Shown: positions 10,864 through 23,114, counted from the first letter of the stretch. The stretch is DNA of 64,000 nucleotides from Nageia nagi (GCA_050084985.1 JBITNC010000002.1:22196001-22260000), one strand, 5' to 3'. The notes: generated by a model not told the origin, from the sequence alone. Numbers and translations are program-made.

Positions 10864-11324
10864 CAACATTGGGATAGAGCAAGTAAGAGAGAAGAAGAAG
10901 AGAAAGTAAGAGAGTTCTCCTCCAAATAGATACAATGAAGATAAGAACTTTTTACATATTTTTCAAGTAAGAAAGATCTAGTTTGAGACTCACTACTTTG
11001 CCAAATACAATCATTAACCATAATCGATTTCAATGTACATGAAGTAGTCGTCCAACTAGAAGTCATGAAGAGTCTCTAAGAGCCTACATACCTAAGGTAA
11101 GTAACCTACAATCTCAAAGGAACCTACAAGTCATAAGTAGCTCAAATAATAAGATCAGTTAGATACATCATATTTATATCAATAAAGATAGATGAATCAC
11201 ACAAATGCCATCATAAATTGATCAATGGTGCACTATAAGTCATCACAAAGATGCCTTGCCAAAAACTTATAATCACTTGTTGTATATAAAACATGTGTTG
11301 ATTATCATTACAAAATAGAGCAAG

Positions 11325-11560
11325 CACATATGAGTTCCTCACATATGGATAATTGAATAGTGTTAAAAGACATATAAGAGTTTCTCACACATGGATAACT
11401 GAACAATGCTAGATTGACCAAAAATAGAGTATGCACATACGAGTTCCTCACATACGGATAACTAAATAGTGCTAAAAGATACATAAGAGTTCCTCACACA
11501 TGGATAATTAAATAGTGCTAGATTGGCCAATTTGTACAATAAGTTCCTCACACATAGCAA
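11325..11560 (-). repeat. Four-unit repeat in the element 1 3' UTR
   Basis: A unit of about 50-65 bp containing GAGTTCCTCACATATGGATAA occurs four times in direct orientation (near 11330, 11387, 11442 and 11490). Element 3 has the same array at about 24085-24270, and elements 2 and 4 have about two units. Confidence 0.85.
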
Positions 11561-11739
11561 AATTACCACAAAGGTGTATAACAAAATCAACACTATACAG
11601 TAGAAAATCCTCCTAGAGGTGAAGTTGTCATCATAAACATGAATTCAACACAAGAATTCAAACTTCACTCACCCTTGAGGGTAACTTCACCAACCTGATA
11701 GCATCCCTAAGCTTACAAAATTGAGCTTTCAAAGGGGCT

Positions 11740-12239
11740 TGGTGAATAAATCAATGAAGTTCAAGGTGGATGGACAATACTTCAGGTGTATGATGCCATC
11801 AAGAACCTTCTTTCTGATAAAATAGATATGGATTTCCACATGTTTTGTTCTCTAATGGAATATAGGATTCTTAGCCAAAGAAATAGCCAACTGATTATCT
11901 AAAGAAATCAAAGATGAGCCATCTTGCTCATACCTAATTTCTTTCAGAAGATTCTTTAGCCAAATGGCTTCTTGGGTTGCAACAGACATGTATAATATTC
12001 AGCTTCTGTGGTGGAAAGAGAAATAGTAGGTTGCTTCTTGGAAGCCCAAGAGATAGCACTTGAATCAATACTAAACACATATGCAAAGGTTGACTTCTTA
12101 TTGTCTCTATCTCCTCCATAGTTAGAATTTGAGAATCTAAAGAGAACAAATGAGGGTAACTTAGAATACTTGAGAGCAAGATCCTTGGTCCTTGCAACAT
12201 ACTTCAAGATTTGCTTAACAGCATTGAGGTGCTCAACAT
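11740..12239 (-). pseudogene. Element 1 RNase H relic
   Basis: The open piece 11956-12207 has Lys-Lys-Ser-Thr, Ala-Ile-Ser-Trp-Ala-Ser-Lys-Lys-Gln-Pro and Ser-Leu-Ser-Thr-Thr-Glu-Ala-Glu-Tyr, the C-terminal copia RNase H signature. The frame shifts near 11956. The remaining part keeps an Arg-Thr-Lys-His-Val-Glu motif near 11850. Confidence 0.85.
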
Positions 12240-13290
12240 AAGGTTTCTACATGAATCGTGCCATCAAATTCATTGCAAAAGTAATATCTGGCCTAGATAT
12301 AGTCAAATACAAAACACTACTAATTAATTTCTTGTAAGTTGTAGCAATAGTTAATTGAGAGTTAGAGCTTAAAGAAATAGTGATTCTATGAGAGACTGGG
12401 ATCGCAACATATCTACACTCTTCCATTCCAAACTTTTACAAGATGTTTGATATATACTTAGATTGATTGGGGTAAGCATAATCCTTGTATTCATACACTT
12501 GCATTCTAAGATAGTAGTGCAAGAGACCAAAATCAATTATTTTAAATGTTGCCTTAAATTTGGATATGCAATCTTGAATGATTTCATCATTGTTCCTAGT
12601 AATCAAAAGATCATCCACATAAAGGAGAATCAAAACCATGTCTTTTCCTTGATTGAGTACATATAGATTAAAGTAAAAAAAACATTTAGAGAATCTAATA
12701 TCTGCAAAGTACCCTAAAATCTTTCTGTACCAAGCTTTAGGTGCTTGCTTAAGTCCATATAAGGACTTCTTTAGCTTGCACATAAAGGACTCTTTACCTT
12801 TCACAATAAACCCTTTAGGTTGATTCATAAAGTTTCCACATCTAAGTCACCATTGAGAAATGCACTCTTAACATCAAGTTGAAAAACTTTTCATCTTGGA
12901 GCTGCAGAAAGAGCAAAGATAACTCTCACAGTAGCCATCTTTACCATGGGAGCAAAAGTTTTATCATAATCTACATCATATTTCTAAGCAAAACCTTTAA
13001 CTACTAACCTTACATTGTATTTCTCAATATCCTCTACTGAATTGAACTTGACCTTGTAGATCCACTTATTACCATTCACATTTTTTTATTGGGATAAGGA
13101 ACCAAGTCCTAAGTTTTATTTTTCATAAGCTCCTCATACTCCATTTTCATGGCTTCCATTCAACACTTGTGCTTAGAAGCTTCTTTGAAGGTTGAGGGCT
13201 CATGTTTGTTATCAATCTTGGTAATTAAATATTTGTTTAAGGTCATGCTCCTTATTACCCTTTGTGTTGGAGAATTTTATTCCTAAAATG
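12240..13290 (-). pseudogene. Element 1 reverse transcriptase relic
   Basis: The longest open piece (12436-12828) contains Lys-Lys-Ser-Leu-Tyr-Gly-Leu-Lys-Gln-Ala-Pro and the intact catalytic Tyr-Val-Asp-Asp at 12610-12621, followed by Gly-Leu-Leu-His-Tyr-Tyr-Leu. The N-terminal part (12830-13290) is broken by stops. The motif order is that of copia RT. Confidence 0.9.
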
Positions 13291-13299
13291 ACTTATCTA

Positions 13300-14640
13300 T
13301 ATCAATATCCAACCATCTAGGAGCAATTGAAGAGTCCTCTAGATCATCAACATCCTCATTAAAAGCAAATTCTTTAGGAAGTTCATTAAACTTTACATCC
13401 TTTGAAATGAACACTACTTTATAGGTCAAAGAGTAGAGCTTTTAACCTCTATGCTGACTGTCATAACCTACAAAGATGAATTTTTAGCTCTTTTATCCAA
13501 CTTTTTTTTTTCTTAGAAATAATGTAAGAAAATGCTTCACAAGCAAACACCCTAAGGTGAGAAATGTTAGATTTTCTTTTTGACCATACCTCATAAGGAG
13601 TTTTACTTTGAACAGCTTTTATGGGACACCTATTCAAGGTGTAAATAGTAGTGCTCATAGCTTCACCCCATAAGAATTTAGGAAGATTACCCAACATGCA
13701 TTTACCTATTTTCATAACTGTTCTATTTTTCTTTTAGCAACATCATTCTGCTAAAGAGTGTAAGGAATCATAAACTATCTCTTGATTCCATACTTAGCAT
13801 AATAGTCATTGAACTCATTACTATTATATTCTTCCCCATTATTTGATCTCAACATTTTAATTTTAAGGTTAGTTTGATTTTCAACAAAAGCTTTAAAAAC
13901 TTTAAAACTCAAAAAATTGATCTTGTGCTCAAGTAGATACCCAAAGGTCATCTTACTAAAGTCATCAATGAAGGTTAAAATGTAAGATGCTCCTCCAAGT
14001 GACTTAGTCTAAAATGGACCCATCAAATTTGAATGCATAAGTTGAAGTTTAGATGATCTTATTACCTTATCTTTTTTAAACTTTTGTCTATGCATCTTAC
14101 CAAAAATGCACTTACTGCATAGACTAATCGAAGGTGAAATTGAAGGAAAACCTTCCATAAGTTCTTGGTCTTTTATGACTTGAATACTCTTATGGTTAAG
14201 GTGCCCTAAATGATGATGCCAAAGATTACCTTTAGAACACACACTAGAAGCAAAACATATCTTTGATGGAACTTGATCCATAATGTAGAGGTTATCTTTC
14301 ACTAATCCTTTAACCAAAGTGGTAAGTCCTTTCTTAATGCACTAGGATTAAGAATCAAACTCAAAAGAGTATCCTTTTCTAGCAACTTGGATTATGGAGA
14401 GAAGGTTCATCCTTAATTTAGGAACATAGAGAACATTTTTAAGAACCTTTTCGTGAATCAACACACTCCCAATTCCTTAAACTTCAAGGGTAGAGTTATC
14501 ACCTATCACAACTGCATCCTTATTATACTTGTGAAAGTTCTCAAACTTTTTTTTTCAAAGCATAGCTGATTAGTGCAACCAAAGTCAACAATCCATTAAG
14601 ATGAAAAAGAGCAAGACATGAAGTAGAGCATCACAACAAA
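13300..14640 (-). pseudogene. Element 1 protease, pre-integrase and integrase relic
   Basis: Near 14590 Trp-Ile-Val-Asp-Phe-Gly-Cys marks the protease (Asp-Ser-Gly changed to Asp-Phe-Gly). At 14009-14317 the GAG-pre-integrase domain shows the His-His-Leu-Gly-His-Leu-Asn-His zinc-binding start and Cys-x-x-Cys. The integrase core follows, but the first catalytic position reads His-Ser-Asn-Leu (14027-14029) and the second reads Arg-Ser-Asn-Asn-Gly (13841-13843), where Asp is expected. The C-terminal piece 13461-13715 is open. Confidence 0.8.
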
Positions 14641-14739
14641 ACTAGCATGAATATTTTTCTTTCCTTTATAGTTCTTTACATTTTCATTACCTTTATTTTT
14701 TTCTTCTCTTTTATTTTTGTAGAAATCAACTTCTTTATG

Positions 14740-15530
14740 ACCTTGAATGCCATAATAGTTACAATTACCATCAAATTTTTCTTTAGGATAAGGATTATTT
14801 ACTTTACCTTTTTCATCTTTTTGTTTGAGATGATTATTATCGTTATTCCTGTTGTTGTGGTTGTTGTTCTTATTATTCCTACTATTGTTGTAGCCATTAC
14901 CTCTTTTTCAGAACCTTTTAGAGGAAGAAGGATAAGATTTATTTTGATGGTTGAACTTCTTTTTGAAAGGAGTTTTGGTTGCTCCAAGAGAAATGTTATT
15001 ATCTTTAGAAGAAGAAATCAACACCTTATTGTTAAGGGTTTCCTCATACTTCAATAGGTGCCTTGATAGGTTCTTAAGAGAGAAGATTTCTTCTTCATCA
15101 TCAAGCCTTATTTCTATAACCATCATAAAATTTTCAAATTTTGAAAAATGATAAAGACCATGAACTCATCATTGATCTAATTGCACCCATAAGTAATAAG
15201 TTAGGTCCTTAGGTCAATGATTTTGTTCAAGTAGATAGCCACATTTTCATCTTCCCCTTGACAAGATTGAAATAACTTTTGGAGAATGGTAAATCTTCTT
15301 TAAAATTTTGAATCAAGGTAGATTTGCTTAAGCTTATCCCATGCTTCTTTTGCTGAGGTTGAAGAGGAAATCATCAGGAGCATATCATATGAAACTACAT
15401 GGTAAATCATGGAGGTTGTCAACTCATTCTTTATGTTGTAAGCCTTTAATGCCTTCTTATTTGTAAAAGGTACAAGGTTCTCATTTACTGTTTGCCAAAG
15501 CTTCCTTACCTGTAATTCAGCTCTCATCTG
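14740..15530 (-). pseudogene. Element 1 gag relic
   Basis: The first part (15300-15527) begins Met-Arg-Ala-Glu-Leu and carries Glu-Ala-Trp-Asp-Lys-Leu-Lys-Gln-Ile-Tyr, the UBN2-type copia Gag signature. After frameshifts comes an acidic Asp-Asp-Glu-Glu-Glu segment (about 15090), then an Asn/Thr-rich low-complexity linker (about 14830-14900). A degenerate zinc knuckle follows at about 14735-14780: Cys-Asn-Tyr-Tyr-Gly-Ile-x-Gly-His, with the second and last Cys lost. It binds element RNA in intact relatives. Confidence 0.8.
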
Positions 15531-16369
15531 AGTTTCCTAAATCCCATAGTTAGAACCATCAAGAATATGTTTGGGTAAAAAATATTCTTTTATTTTCTAC
15601 ACAAGAATGTGAAATAATAAGCATGTGGTTTCAATAAATAATATTAAATGTTAAGTTTTAACCAAGTAAATAATACATGTTACATTTAACACTAAAGACA
15701 TGCTTGATTTGACTCACAAGTGTAAATGTTTTATAATTCAAATAATAACCATGTATCCAAATACATTTCTCATCTCAAGAACTGTAAATGTAGAGTGACA
15801 TTATTGAAGCTTATTTTCTTATCTAAAATTAGGCCTTCACTTGGATGCCCACATAAGAGGAGCCCAAGTACTACCAATCCTCAACTAGTTCCCCTTGGGT
15901 AGCAATATACTCTCACAAGGAGAAGTACTAGTTATTTTTGAAGATTCTAATATCTATTGGATCGACCAAATTATTAATCTTAATTAAGATTCAAGTTTTC
16001 CTTCTAAGTTATCAGGATAATCCTTGAATGGATGTGCGAATATGTGGAATGACTACACACATGTCTATCCACCTAATAGAGTTATGTCCAGACCAATAGA
16101 GGAATAAGAGGCAATTCAGAAGTACAAATTTTTCACCACTTGTATTATCGAACTTAAAGGCTCCAGTCTGCTTGTCCTCACCTCATGGCTCCCCAAAAAA
16201 ATCAAAATGTAAAATATGAAGTAAAAGAGCATAAGTAAAATATCATCCATGCAAAAATTTTAAAACCTAAATGTCCAATGGATTTTGTTTACCAACTCCT
16301 AAAGGATATCTTTATATCTTCACTTATTTTGCACAAGTCCATTCCATACTTTGCATAAAGATAAATACT

Positions 16370-16960
16370 CAACATGTATTCTTAAGTCATGCATCTTAAA
16401 AAATAAGTCCTTGAGCATGCATTAAAAAAATTAAGCTTTAAGCATTTAAAAATACATTATTCACATAGCTTTTTAAAAAATTTAAGTAAGCATGCATCAT
16501 GCTAATAAATTAAGTAATAAGCATGCACTTATTTAACTTAAGAATTAAGTAGAAAGCATGCATCAATTTATAACTTAAAAAATTAAGCAAGCATGCATTA
16601 TAACTTTAAAAATTAAGTATTAAGCATGCATTTAACTTAAAAATTAAGTACTAAGCATGCATTTATTATTTTTAGCATAAGTACTAATCTTAAGCATGCA
16701 TCATTTAAAACTTAAGTATTGAGCATGTACCATTAACTTAAAATATTTAAGTCCTAATCTTAAGCATGCATCATTTAAAACTTAAGTATTGAGCATGTAC
16801 CATTAACTTAAAATATTTAATTCCTAATTGTGCATCATTAACTTATTTTGCATAAGTCATTCTTATCATGTAATACTTAAATTTAAACTTTATGGAGCAT
16901 GCATAATTTGCACAAGTTCATTCATTAACTTCACGTAAAAAAAATTGCATTTTGCATCAA
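16370..16960 (-). repeat. AAGCATGCAT / AACTTAAAAATTAAGT repeat field
   Basis: Short, self-complementary units (GCATGC and ACTTAAAAATTTAAGT-like) recur about every 30-50 bp. The last two units (16685-16754 and 16755-16820, period 70) are nearly identical, so copy number is changing by slippage. Equivalent fields occur near 29080-29460, 37320-37690 and 43990-44260. Confidence 0.85.
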
Positions 16961-17687
16961 GGATCTAAAAATTTTAAGTAAAATTTTATAAAATTTCTCC
17001 CCCTCTTTTTTTTTTTAAAAAAAAGTTGATATTAAAGCATGCTTAAGTAAATGAATTTTATACTTAAACAAAAAAAAGAACAAAAAAAAATGATAATAAG
17101 CAATAAATGTAGAACAAAGAGTTTACTCTATTGTAAAGAGACTTTTACTCCACGCATGAAATTAGATTAAATGCAGGTAGATTCATTTAAAGGATGGTAG
17201 AGAGAGGGTAGGAAGTTGGACAAAACATGATAAGTAAGACAAAGGGGTAAAAATAAGGAATTAAATTTGTGGTTAAGGACTAGCTGTGCATGGAGGAGAA
17301 GTCATACAAATATGTTGTAAAACTTGTTATTGTTAATGTTGTAGGTATGGCCCTCTCACTCTGTAGATCTTTGCTATATTAATCCAAACATAAAAGCAAT
17401 TACATAAGGAAACAAGGAAGTCCTCGTACGGAGGAGAGACCATGAGATCACATGAGCAAGGAAGGCCAAGTAGATAAGAGAGCAAGGGGGAAAAAATCAT
17501 AGCCTCACGAGGAGACAACAGCAAGAAGAACACATAAGTGCACAAAGTAGAGATGTAATAGAATTCATAGCAAAGGCAGCCACACAAGGATAAGAGGGTT
17601 AAACAAAGTTGGTAAGAGCCACACAACATAGTCACACAAAGGAGAGAGACTAGAATCTTGTTGTTTATTGCAAAGATGAAACATTAA

Positions 17688-17925
17688 GAATATTTAGAAA
17701 CATCGCATGGAACATCACATCATCATAGTGGCTAGGAGCTTATGCAAGAGAAAGAGAAGGTTTTACATGTAGGAAGAGCATGGAGAAGGTAGAAAAGCTT
17801 GGCTGGAGGGGTTGAGAATATTTAGAAACATCGCATATAGCATCGCATCATCAGAGTGGTCAGGAGCTTATGCAAGAGAAAGAGAAGGTTTTGTATGTAA
17901 AAAGAGCACGGAGAAGGTAGAGGAG
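17688..17925 (-). repeat. Tandem duplication in the element 1 leader, 128-bp period
   Basis: Copies start at 17688 and 17816 with GAATATTTAGAAACATCGCAT and run in parallel through an AGAGAAGGTTTT block. The second copy is somewhat diverged and shorter. Confidence 0.85.
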
Positions 17926-19033
17926 CTCATGTAGGTAAGGTAGAAAGAGCCCTAAGAGCTATGTAAGGGGAAACATCGAGGGGGTTGAACAATGCACGAG
18001 GAGCCAAATAAACCACATGAGGGGCTAGAGTTTGAGGGTCATCGATGGAGATGCCAACAAAGCAGAGTGGAGGAGCCAGCGATTGGCTACACAATAGCTA
18101 ATCAGGTCTAGTGTTGCAATGGGGAAACTTAGTGTTGAGTGGTGAAAGGTTGCATGGGTCACAATGTAGTAGAGGGGGGGAGACCTTAGATGATATGCTT
18201 AAGCGAAGGAGATATATAAAAGCTATGAAGAGGAGCCTAGGAGGCAGCAAATAGAAGGTCACATAAGGAGCCCTAGAGGCAATGAACAAAAGGTTATGAG
18301 GAGAAGATCGGATGAGAAGACAATAAAAAATGTTTTCAAGCTATCACATCCCTACAAAACAAGGAAATCAAGCCATCATCACTGCATGTCTCCACTGTTG
18401 GGGGTCACCACAGAAAGGATAGGTTCCTTTTAGGTGGTAAAAAAATGTATGCAACCACCATAGAGTCAACCCCCCTTCCTTTTAATTAAAGAAATATATA
18501 TATTGTAATAACATATACATAATAACCACCCCCATTCCCCTTAGAATATATATAGAGATTAAAAGAAATGGGATAAATTTTTGTACATGCCCTCTTTTTT
18601 TGAAAGAAATACATATATCCTTTTTTTTTTTTAAGCGCAACCTTTATTTCTCAAATCATATTTTCAAAAAAATAAATTTGGTAGAAAGAATAGCTTTATA
18701 ACTTAGAAAATATAGTGTGTTATTTTCTCTAAAAAATGCAATTTTGTATACTATCCTCTTAAAATATATCATTGTATTAAGCAATTTTGAGAAAGCCACT
18801 AACATAAGAGGTTAGTGTAAAATTAAAAAAAAATTGCATTGTATTGCTATTTTGACCATATTTTGCAAAAAAAAACTAACACACTTCACAAAATATGTTA
18901 GTATCAATAATCCAACAAATAATCAAGAAGGAGGGAACTTATACCTTCTCTTAATTTTACCTCAACAATGGAGTGTAAGATGAGGAATGAAGAAAAATCA
19001 CCAAGATGTTGAAGAAGAGCTTCCACACCAAGC

Positions 19034-19046
19034 TTTGATACCAAAT
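19034..19046 (-). promoter_or_regulatory. Element 1 primer binding site
   Basis: The minus strand reads ATTTGGTATCAAAG directly after the 5' LTR. TGGTATCA is complementary to the 3' end of initiator tRNA-Met, the usual copia primer. Confidence 0.85.
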
Positions 19047-19547
19047 TGAAGGAACTAACATTTACAAGATAATTCCTAATCTACCAAGATCACATGAAAT
19101 CTCTCAATTCACATCTAACTGTAACACAAAGCAATATCACAAAGATAACACAAGATGTAAGTGGTTCCTCCAACTAAGAGTACATCCACTAAATAGATCT
19201 TTACTTCAATCACAAATACAACTCTCTTACAATCCTCCTAATCTCAACTCCTACACTTCTATCTTATAGCATAACTTTACTCCACAATTTATGTGTGATC
19301 ACAAAGAGGGAGCCTTCTATTTATAGGCCAAAATATTTCTTTGGATCACCCTTTTATCTAATGTACAAAAGCATGATATACACATCCTTTTACCCAAGGG
19401 GAATGCTCATGACTTGGAGTGTAGGACAAGTTACATTATCATATTCACTTAAATACTTAAAGTATCAAATGATACCCTTAAGTATTAGTGAACTTACATA
19501 GAATATTTAATATAAACCTTTACAATAATGCATTATACATTCCAACA
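19047..19547 (-). repeat. Element 1 5' LTR
   Basis: It begins (minus strand) TGTTGGAATG and ends TTCCTTCA. A TATA-like CTATAAATAG is present on the minus strand at about 19316-19325, a probable U3 promoter. Confidence 0.95.
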
Positions 19548-19552
19548 AAAAC

Positions 19553-20345
19553 CAACATTCAACAATCCACATAGCTATCCAGTGTTGATAAACGTTGTGC
19601 CTCCTTCGCTTGTAAGTGCATCCATCTAGTGATTTGGAGTCTATTATCTAGAGAATTGATGAAGTACAAAGAAGACTAGTGCCTAGAGCTATTAAGAAAT
19701 GAAATTGATATATTACATACTCAAACTTATGATCATCTTACTTGGCATTTCAAATGATGTCCAGTCTCATGTTTGTGAATGCACTAAAGTTGAAGATGCA
19801 TGGAAGAAGTTGTAGCAATTTTAGAGTCCAAGAACTTGAAAAGTGGATAGAAATTGGAATCATTCCTTCATCAAATTTTGGAACTCTAAGCTTCCCTACA
19901 AGCTTTATGAGAGAAGGTGGAAGATAAGCTCCTACTACCCATTGTATTGAGAGCACTCCCAAAGAAATTCTACACCTTTGTGACTTCCTTGAATATTCTA
20001 GAACAAAAACATACCTTCGAAATGTTGGTGAATATGTTACCACAAGAGAAAGCCTTAAATGATTATTCTCCTGAAGAGGAGCAAGCTACAATGTCAAGTC
20101 AACGAGGCAAGAAGCCCTTCCAAGTGAAAGGTAAAGATAAAAATCCCTCGTAGTCTAATGATAAGAAGAAGAAGAAGAGTTGTATGAGTTATGGCAAGAA
20201 AGGGCATGAATTGCAAGATTATTGATGCAATTATTTTATTCAAGGCTCTTCAAGAAATAATAATAATCAAAATCAAAAAGGGAAAAAGCATCATAATTAG
20301 GGAGAGTGGAAACAAAGAAGAGCATAATGAAGATAACAAGTCAAT
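19553..20345 (+). pseudogene. H0 gag relic
   Basis: An open stretch at 19917-20153 encodes a typical copia Gag segment, with Leu-Pro-x-x-Phe at the centre and a Lys-rich end. A decayed zinc-knuckle-like motif follows near 20180-20225, with Cys, Gly-Lys-Lys-Gly-His and a lost final Cys. Upstream sequence is frameshifted. The 5' part of gag was separated from the leader by insertion of element 1. Confidence 0.7.
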
Positions 20346-20399
20346 GTTGGAAATGATGCTAATGAAGTGATTGAAGATGTTAACAATCATACTTTTATT

Positions 20400-21720
20400 T
20401 ATCAAGAGAACCCTTTAGTTTCATCCAATTGGTATGTTGATTATGTTGCTTCTAAGCACATGAATGGTCAAAAGGAATGATGATCTTCTTTGGATGACAA
20501 CTCAAATCCTATTCAAGTTTGATTAGGTGATGACATATCCCATGACATTGAAGGTAAGAGTGATGTTCATGTCCATCTTGGAAAGAATAATTGTCAAATT
20601 AGAGAGGTCTTATACATGTGTAAGGGCTCACAAAGAACTTCTTATTAGTTAAATATTGGGAAAAAATCTAAATTGGGTGGTGTTTGATATTGTGAAAGGA
20701 GAAAAACAATTCTCCATTCATGATAAAATCAAATAATATCATATAGTAGCAAAGGAAGAAGGAGTTAAGACAATATTTATGCTTGATGTTGTAGCTTCCA
20801 ACAATCAAGCTCTCAATGTTCATGTAGTAGATATGACCATCATTTGGTGCTAAATATTTGGACACATAAATCCAAACTACCTAATCACTCTGCAAAAGAA
20901 GGAAATGGTATGTGGTCTTCCATCACTTGCTTCTTCTACTAATGTTTGTTCTACTTACATCATGGGGAAATAACACATACTTCCATTTTAGCCTTACACA
21001 CATCATGCTAAAGGTCCTCTTGATTTGATTCACACCAATCTATGTAGACCCATGAGTGTTAGTAAAACTAACAGAAGATACTTCCTTTTATTTGTTGATG
21101 ATTACTCCCAAAAAAAATGTAGGTGGACTTCTTAAAAATAAAGGATGAAACCTTTCGATACTTCAAAGAGTTAAAATATTATGTGTAGAATGCCATTGGT
21201 CATCATATACATAATATCCACTTAGATCAAGGGGGATAATATTTATCAAAAGAGTTTTCTACATTTCTAAAGTGACATGGAATTCGATGATAGTTGACAC
21301 ACCTCACACACCACAATAAAATGGGATTTGTGAAAGGTGAAATAAAACCATAGCTAAAATGATGAGAAGTATGTTGAAGGATGAAAAGTTGGTAAGAAAA
21401 TTTTGGTCTGATGCAATAAACATTATCATCGATGTGTTGAATAAAGCACCTTATATAGCTCTTGATGGATGAAATCTCAAGAAGCATGAATAGAAGAAAA
21501 ATCATTTATCTCACATATTCTAGTATTTGGTTGCATTACCTATATGCATATTTGTAAAGAAAAAAGAAATAAATTGGATGAAAAGTCCTTAAGGTAAACG
21601 CTCCAATTATGAATTTGATACCTTAAAATATTAGAAGATCAAAATGGTACCAAAAGACTCTACAAGATTCAAACTTGAGTGCTCCACCAAACACTTCTAC
21701 TTAATACCAAGAACACAAAG
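20400..21720 (+). pseudogene. H0 protease and integrase relic
   Basis: Near 20430 a Tyr-Val-Asp-x-x-Ala-Ser-x-His-Met block corresponds to the copia protease active-site region, with Ser-Gly lost. From about 21020 an integrase core follows: Ile-His-Thr-x-Leu then Leu-Phe-Val-Asp-Asp-Tyr-Ser, Asp-Gln-Gly-Gly near 21225, and a run related to the third catalytic region near 21300-21400. Numerous stops and frameshifts interrupt it. Confidence 0.75.
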
Positions 21721-22046
21721 CATGGCTCATGAGAAAGTGAACTTTACACTAATGAGCATAGTCATGAATATAGTTGAGCTTGAAACGGTTTGTTAAGACA
21801 TTAAGCTACCGCATTGGAAGTTAACTATGTAGGTTGAGTATGATGCATTAATGAGAAATGACACATGAAAGTTGGTAGATCTTCCACTAGGAAAGAAGGA
21901 CATTGGATGCAAATGGATGTTCAAAATTAAGTACAAAGTTGATGGTACACTCAATAAGCATAAGGCCCAACTAGTTTCCAAATGATATGCTCAAAATGAA
22001 AGTATCAACTATGGGGAGACTTTTGCTTCCATGACCAAGATGAAGA
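21721..22046 (+). pseudogene. H0 reverse transcriptase, N-terminal piece
   Basis: The segment reads Glu-Tyr-Asp-Ala-Leu-Met-Arg-Asn, Asp-Thr-Trp-Lys-Leu-Val-Asp, then Gly-Cys-Lys-Trp-Met-Phe-Lys-Ile-Lys, then Tyr-Gly-Glu-Thr-Phe-Ala. This is the start of copia RT. It stops at the GAAGA target duplication and resumes at 39822. Confidence 0.85.
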
Positions 22047-22544
22047 TGAGAGAGTTGAACTATAAATTAAATAACTCTAAACTCCCAAGATCACATTAAA
22101 GCTCATACTAACATCAAAATAACTTAAGAAGATAATCTCATAAAGTGATGCAAGATGTAAGTGGTTTTTCTAACTAAGATTACATCCACTAACTAGATCT
22201 CACTTCATTCACAAACATGAATCTCTTACAATTCTTCTAACTCATCTTTAAAATATTATCCTATAGCATAACTTTACTCCACAAATTGGTATGTAATCAA
22301 AAGAGAGAGCCTTCTATTTAAAGGTCAAAATCCCTCTTTGGATCACCTTTTTATCCAATGTATAAAAGCATGACATGCACATCCTTTTACCCAAGGGGCA
22401 TGCTTATGACATGGAGTGTATGACAAGTTATATTATCATATTTACTTAAATACTTAAGGTATTAAATGATACCTTTAAGTATTAGTGAACTTACATAGAA
22501 TATTATTACATAACCTTTACAATAATGCATTATACATTCCAACA
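22047..22544 (-). repeat. Element 2 3' LTR
   Basis: It is 498 bp, preceded on the minus strand by the AAGGGGGAG tract. The U5 end is of the TTCAACTCTC type shared with element 3 and differs from the TTCCTTCA end of elements 1 and 4. Confidence 0.95.
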
Positions 22545-23114
22545 CTCCCCCTTAATGCAATATTGGGATAGACCAAATAAAAGAGAAAAAAGAGAGAAAG
22601 TAAGATAGTTATCCTCCAAACAGATACAATGGAGATGAGAAATTTTTACATATTTGTCAAGTAAGGAAGATCTAGTTTGAGACTCATCACTTTGTCAAAT
22701 ACAATCATTAACCATAACTAGTTTCAATATACATGAAGTAGTCATCCAACTAGAAGTCATGAAGAGTCTCCAAGAGCCTACATACCCAAAGTAAGTAACT
22801 TGCAATCTCAAAAGAACTTGTGGGTCATAAGAAGCTCAAATAACAAGATTAGTTAGATGCAACATATTCATATCAATAACGATAGATGAATCACATAAAT
22901 GCCATCATGAACTGATCAATGGTGCATTATAAGTCATCATGAAGATGCCATGCCAAAAACTCATAGTCACCTACTATATATAAAACATGTGTTTATTATC
23001 ATTACAAAATAGAACATGCACATACGAGTTTCTCACATATGAATAACTAAACAGTGTCAAAAGACACATAAGAGTTCCTCATATATGGATAACTAAACAA
23101 TGCTAGATTGGCCA

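Larger units (their letters stand above)
15530..19033 (-). other. Element 1 long untranslated leader
   Basis: These 3.5 kb between primer site and gag carry no recognised protein. The leader contains an AAGCATGCAT/AACTTAAAAATTAAGT repeat field (about 16370-16960), an exact tandem copy at 16685-16820, a GC-richer purine-rich block (about 17170-18350) with a 128-bp tandem duplication (17688-17925), and a conserved end near 18930-19033. The other family members have comparable leaders. Confidence 0.75.
10350..19547 (-). mobile_element. Copia element 1, both LTRs and TSD AAAAC
   Basis: This 9.2-kb minus-strand element carries 501-bp LTRs at 19047-19547 (5') and 10350-10850 (3'), differing at roughly 7% of positions over the half compared. 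A perfect 5-bp TSD AAAAC lies at 10345-10349 and 19548-19552. The order is 5' LTR, primer site, 3.5-kb leader, gag, protease, integrase, reverse transcriptase, RNase H, repeat-bearing 3' UTR, polypurine tract, 3' LTR, with frameshifts in each domain. It is inserted in the 5' region of H0. Confidence 0.95.

Noticed and set aside
14647-15057. Plus-strand open frame of 136 residues, Val/Ile-rich
   Set aside because: It is the complement of the Asn/Thr-rich low-complexity part of element 1 gag. The real coding strand is minus.
16370-16960. CRISPR-like array
   Set aside because: Units are irregular in length and spacing, lack unique spacers of constant size, lie within a retrotransposon leader, and the DNA is plant nuclear.
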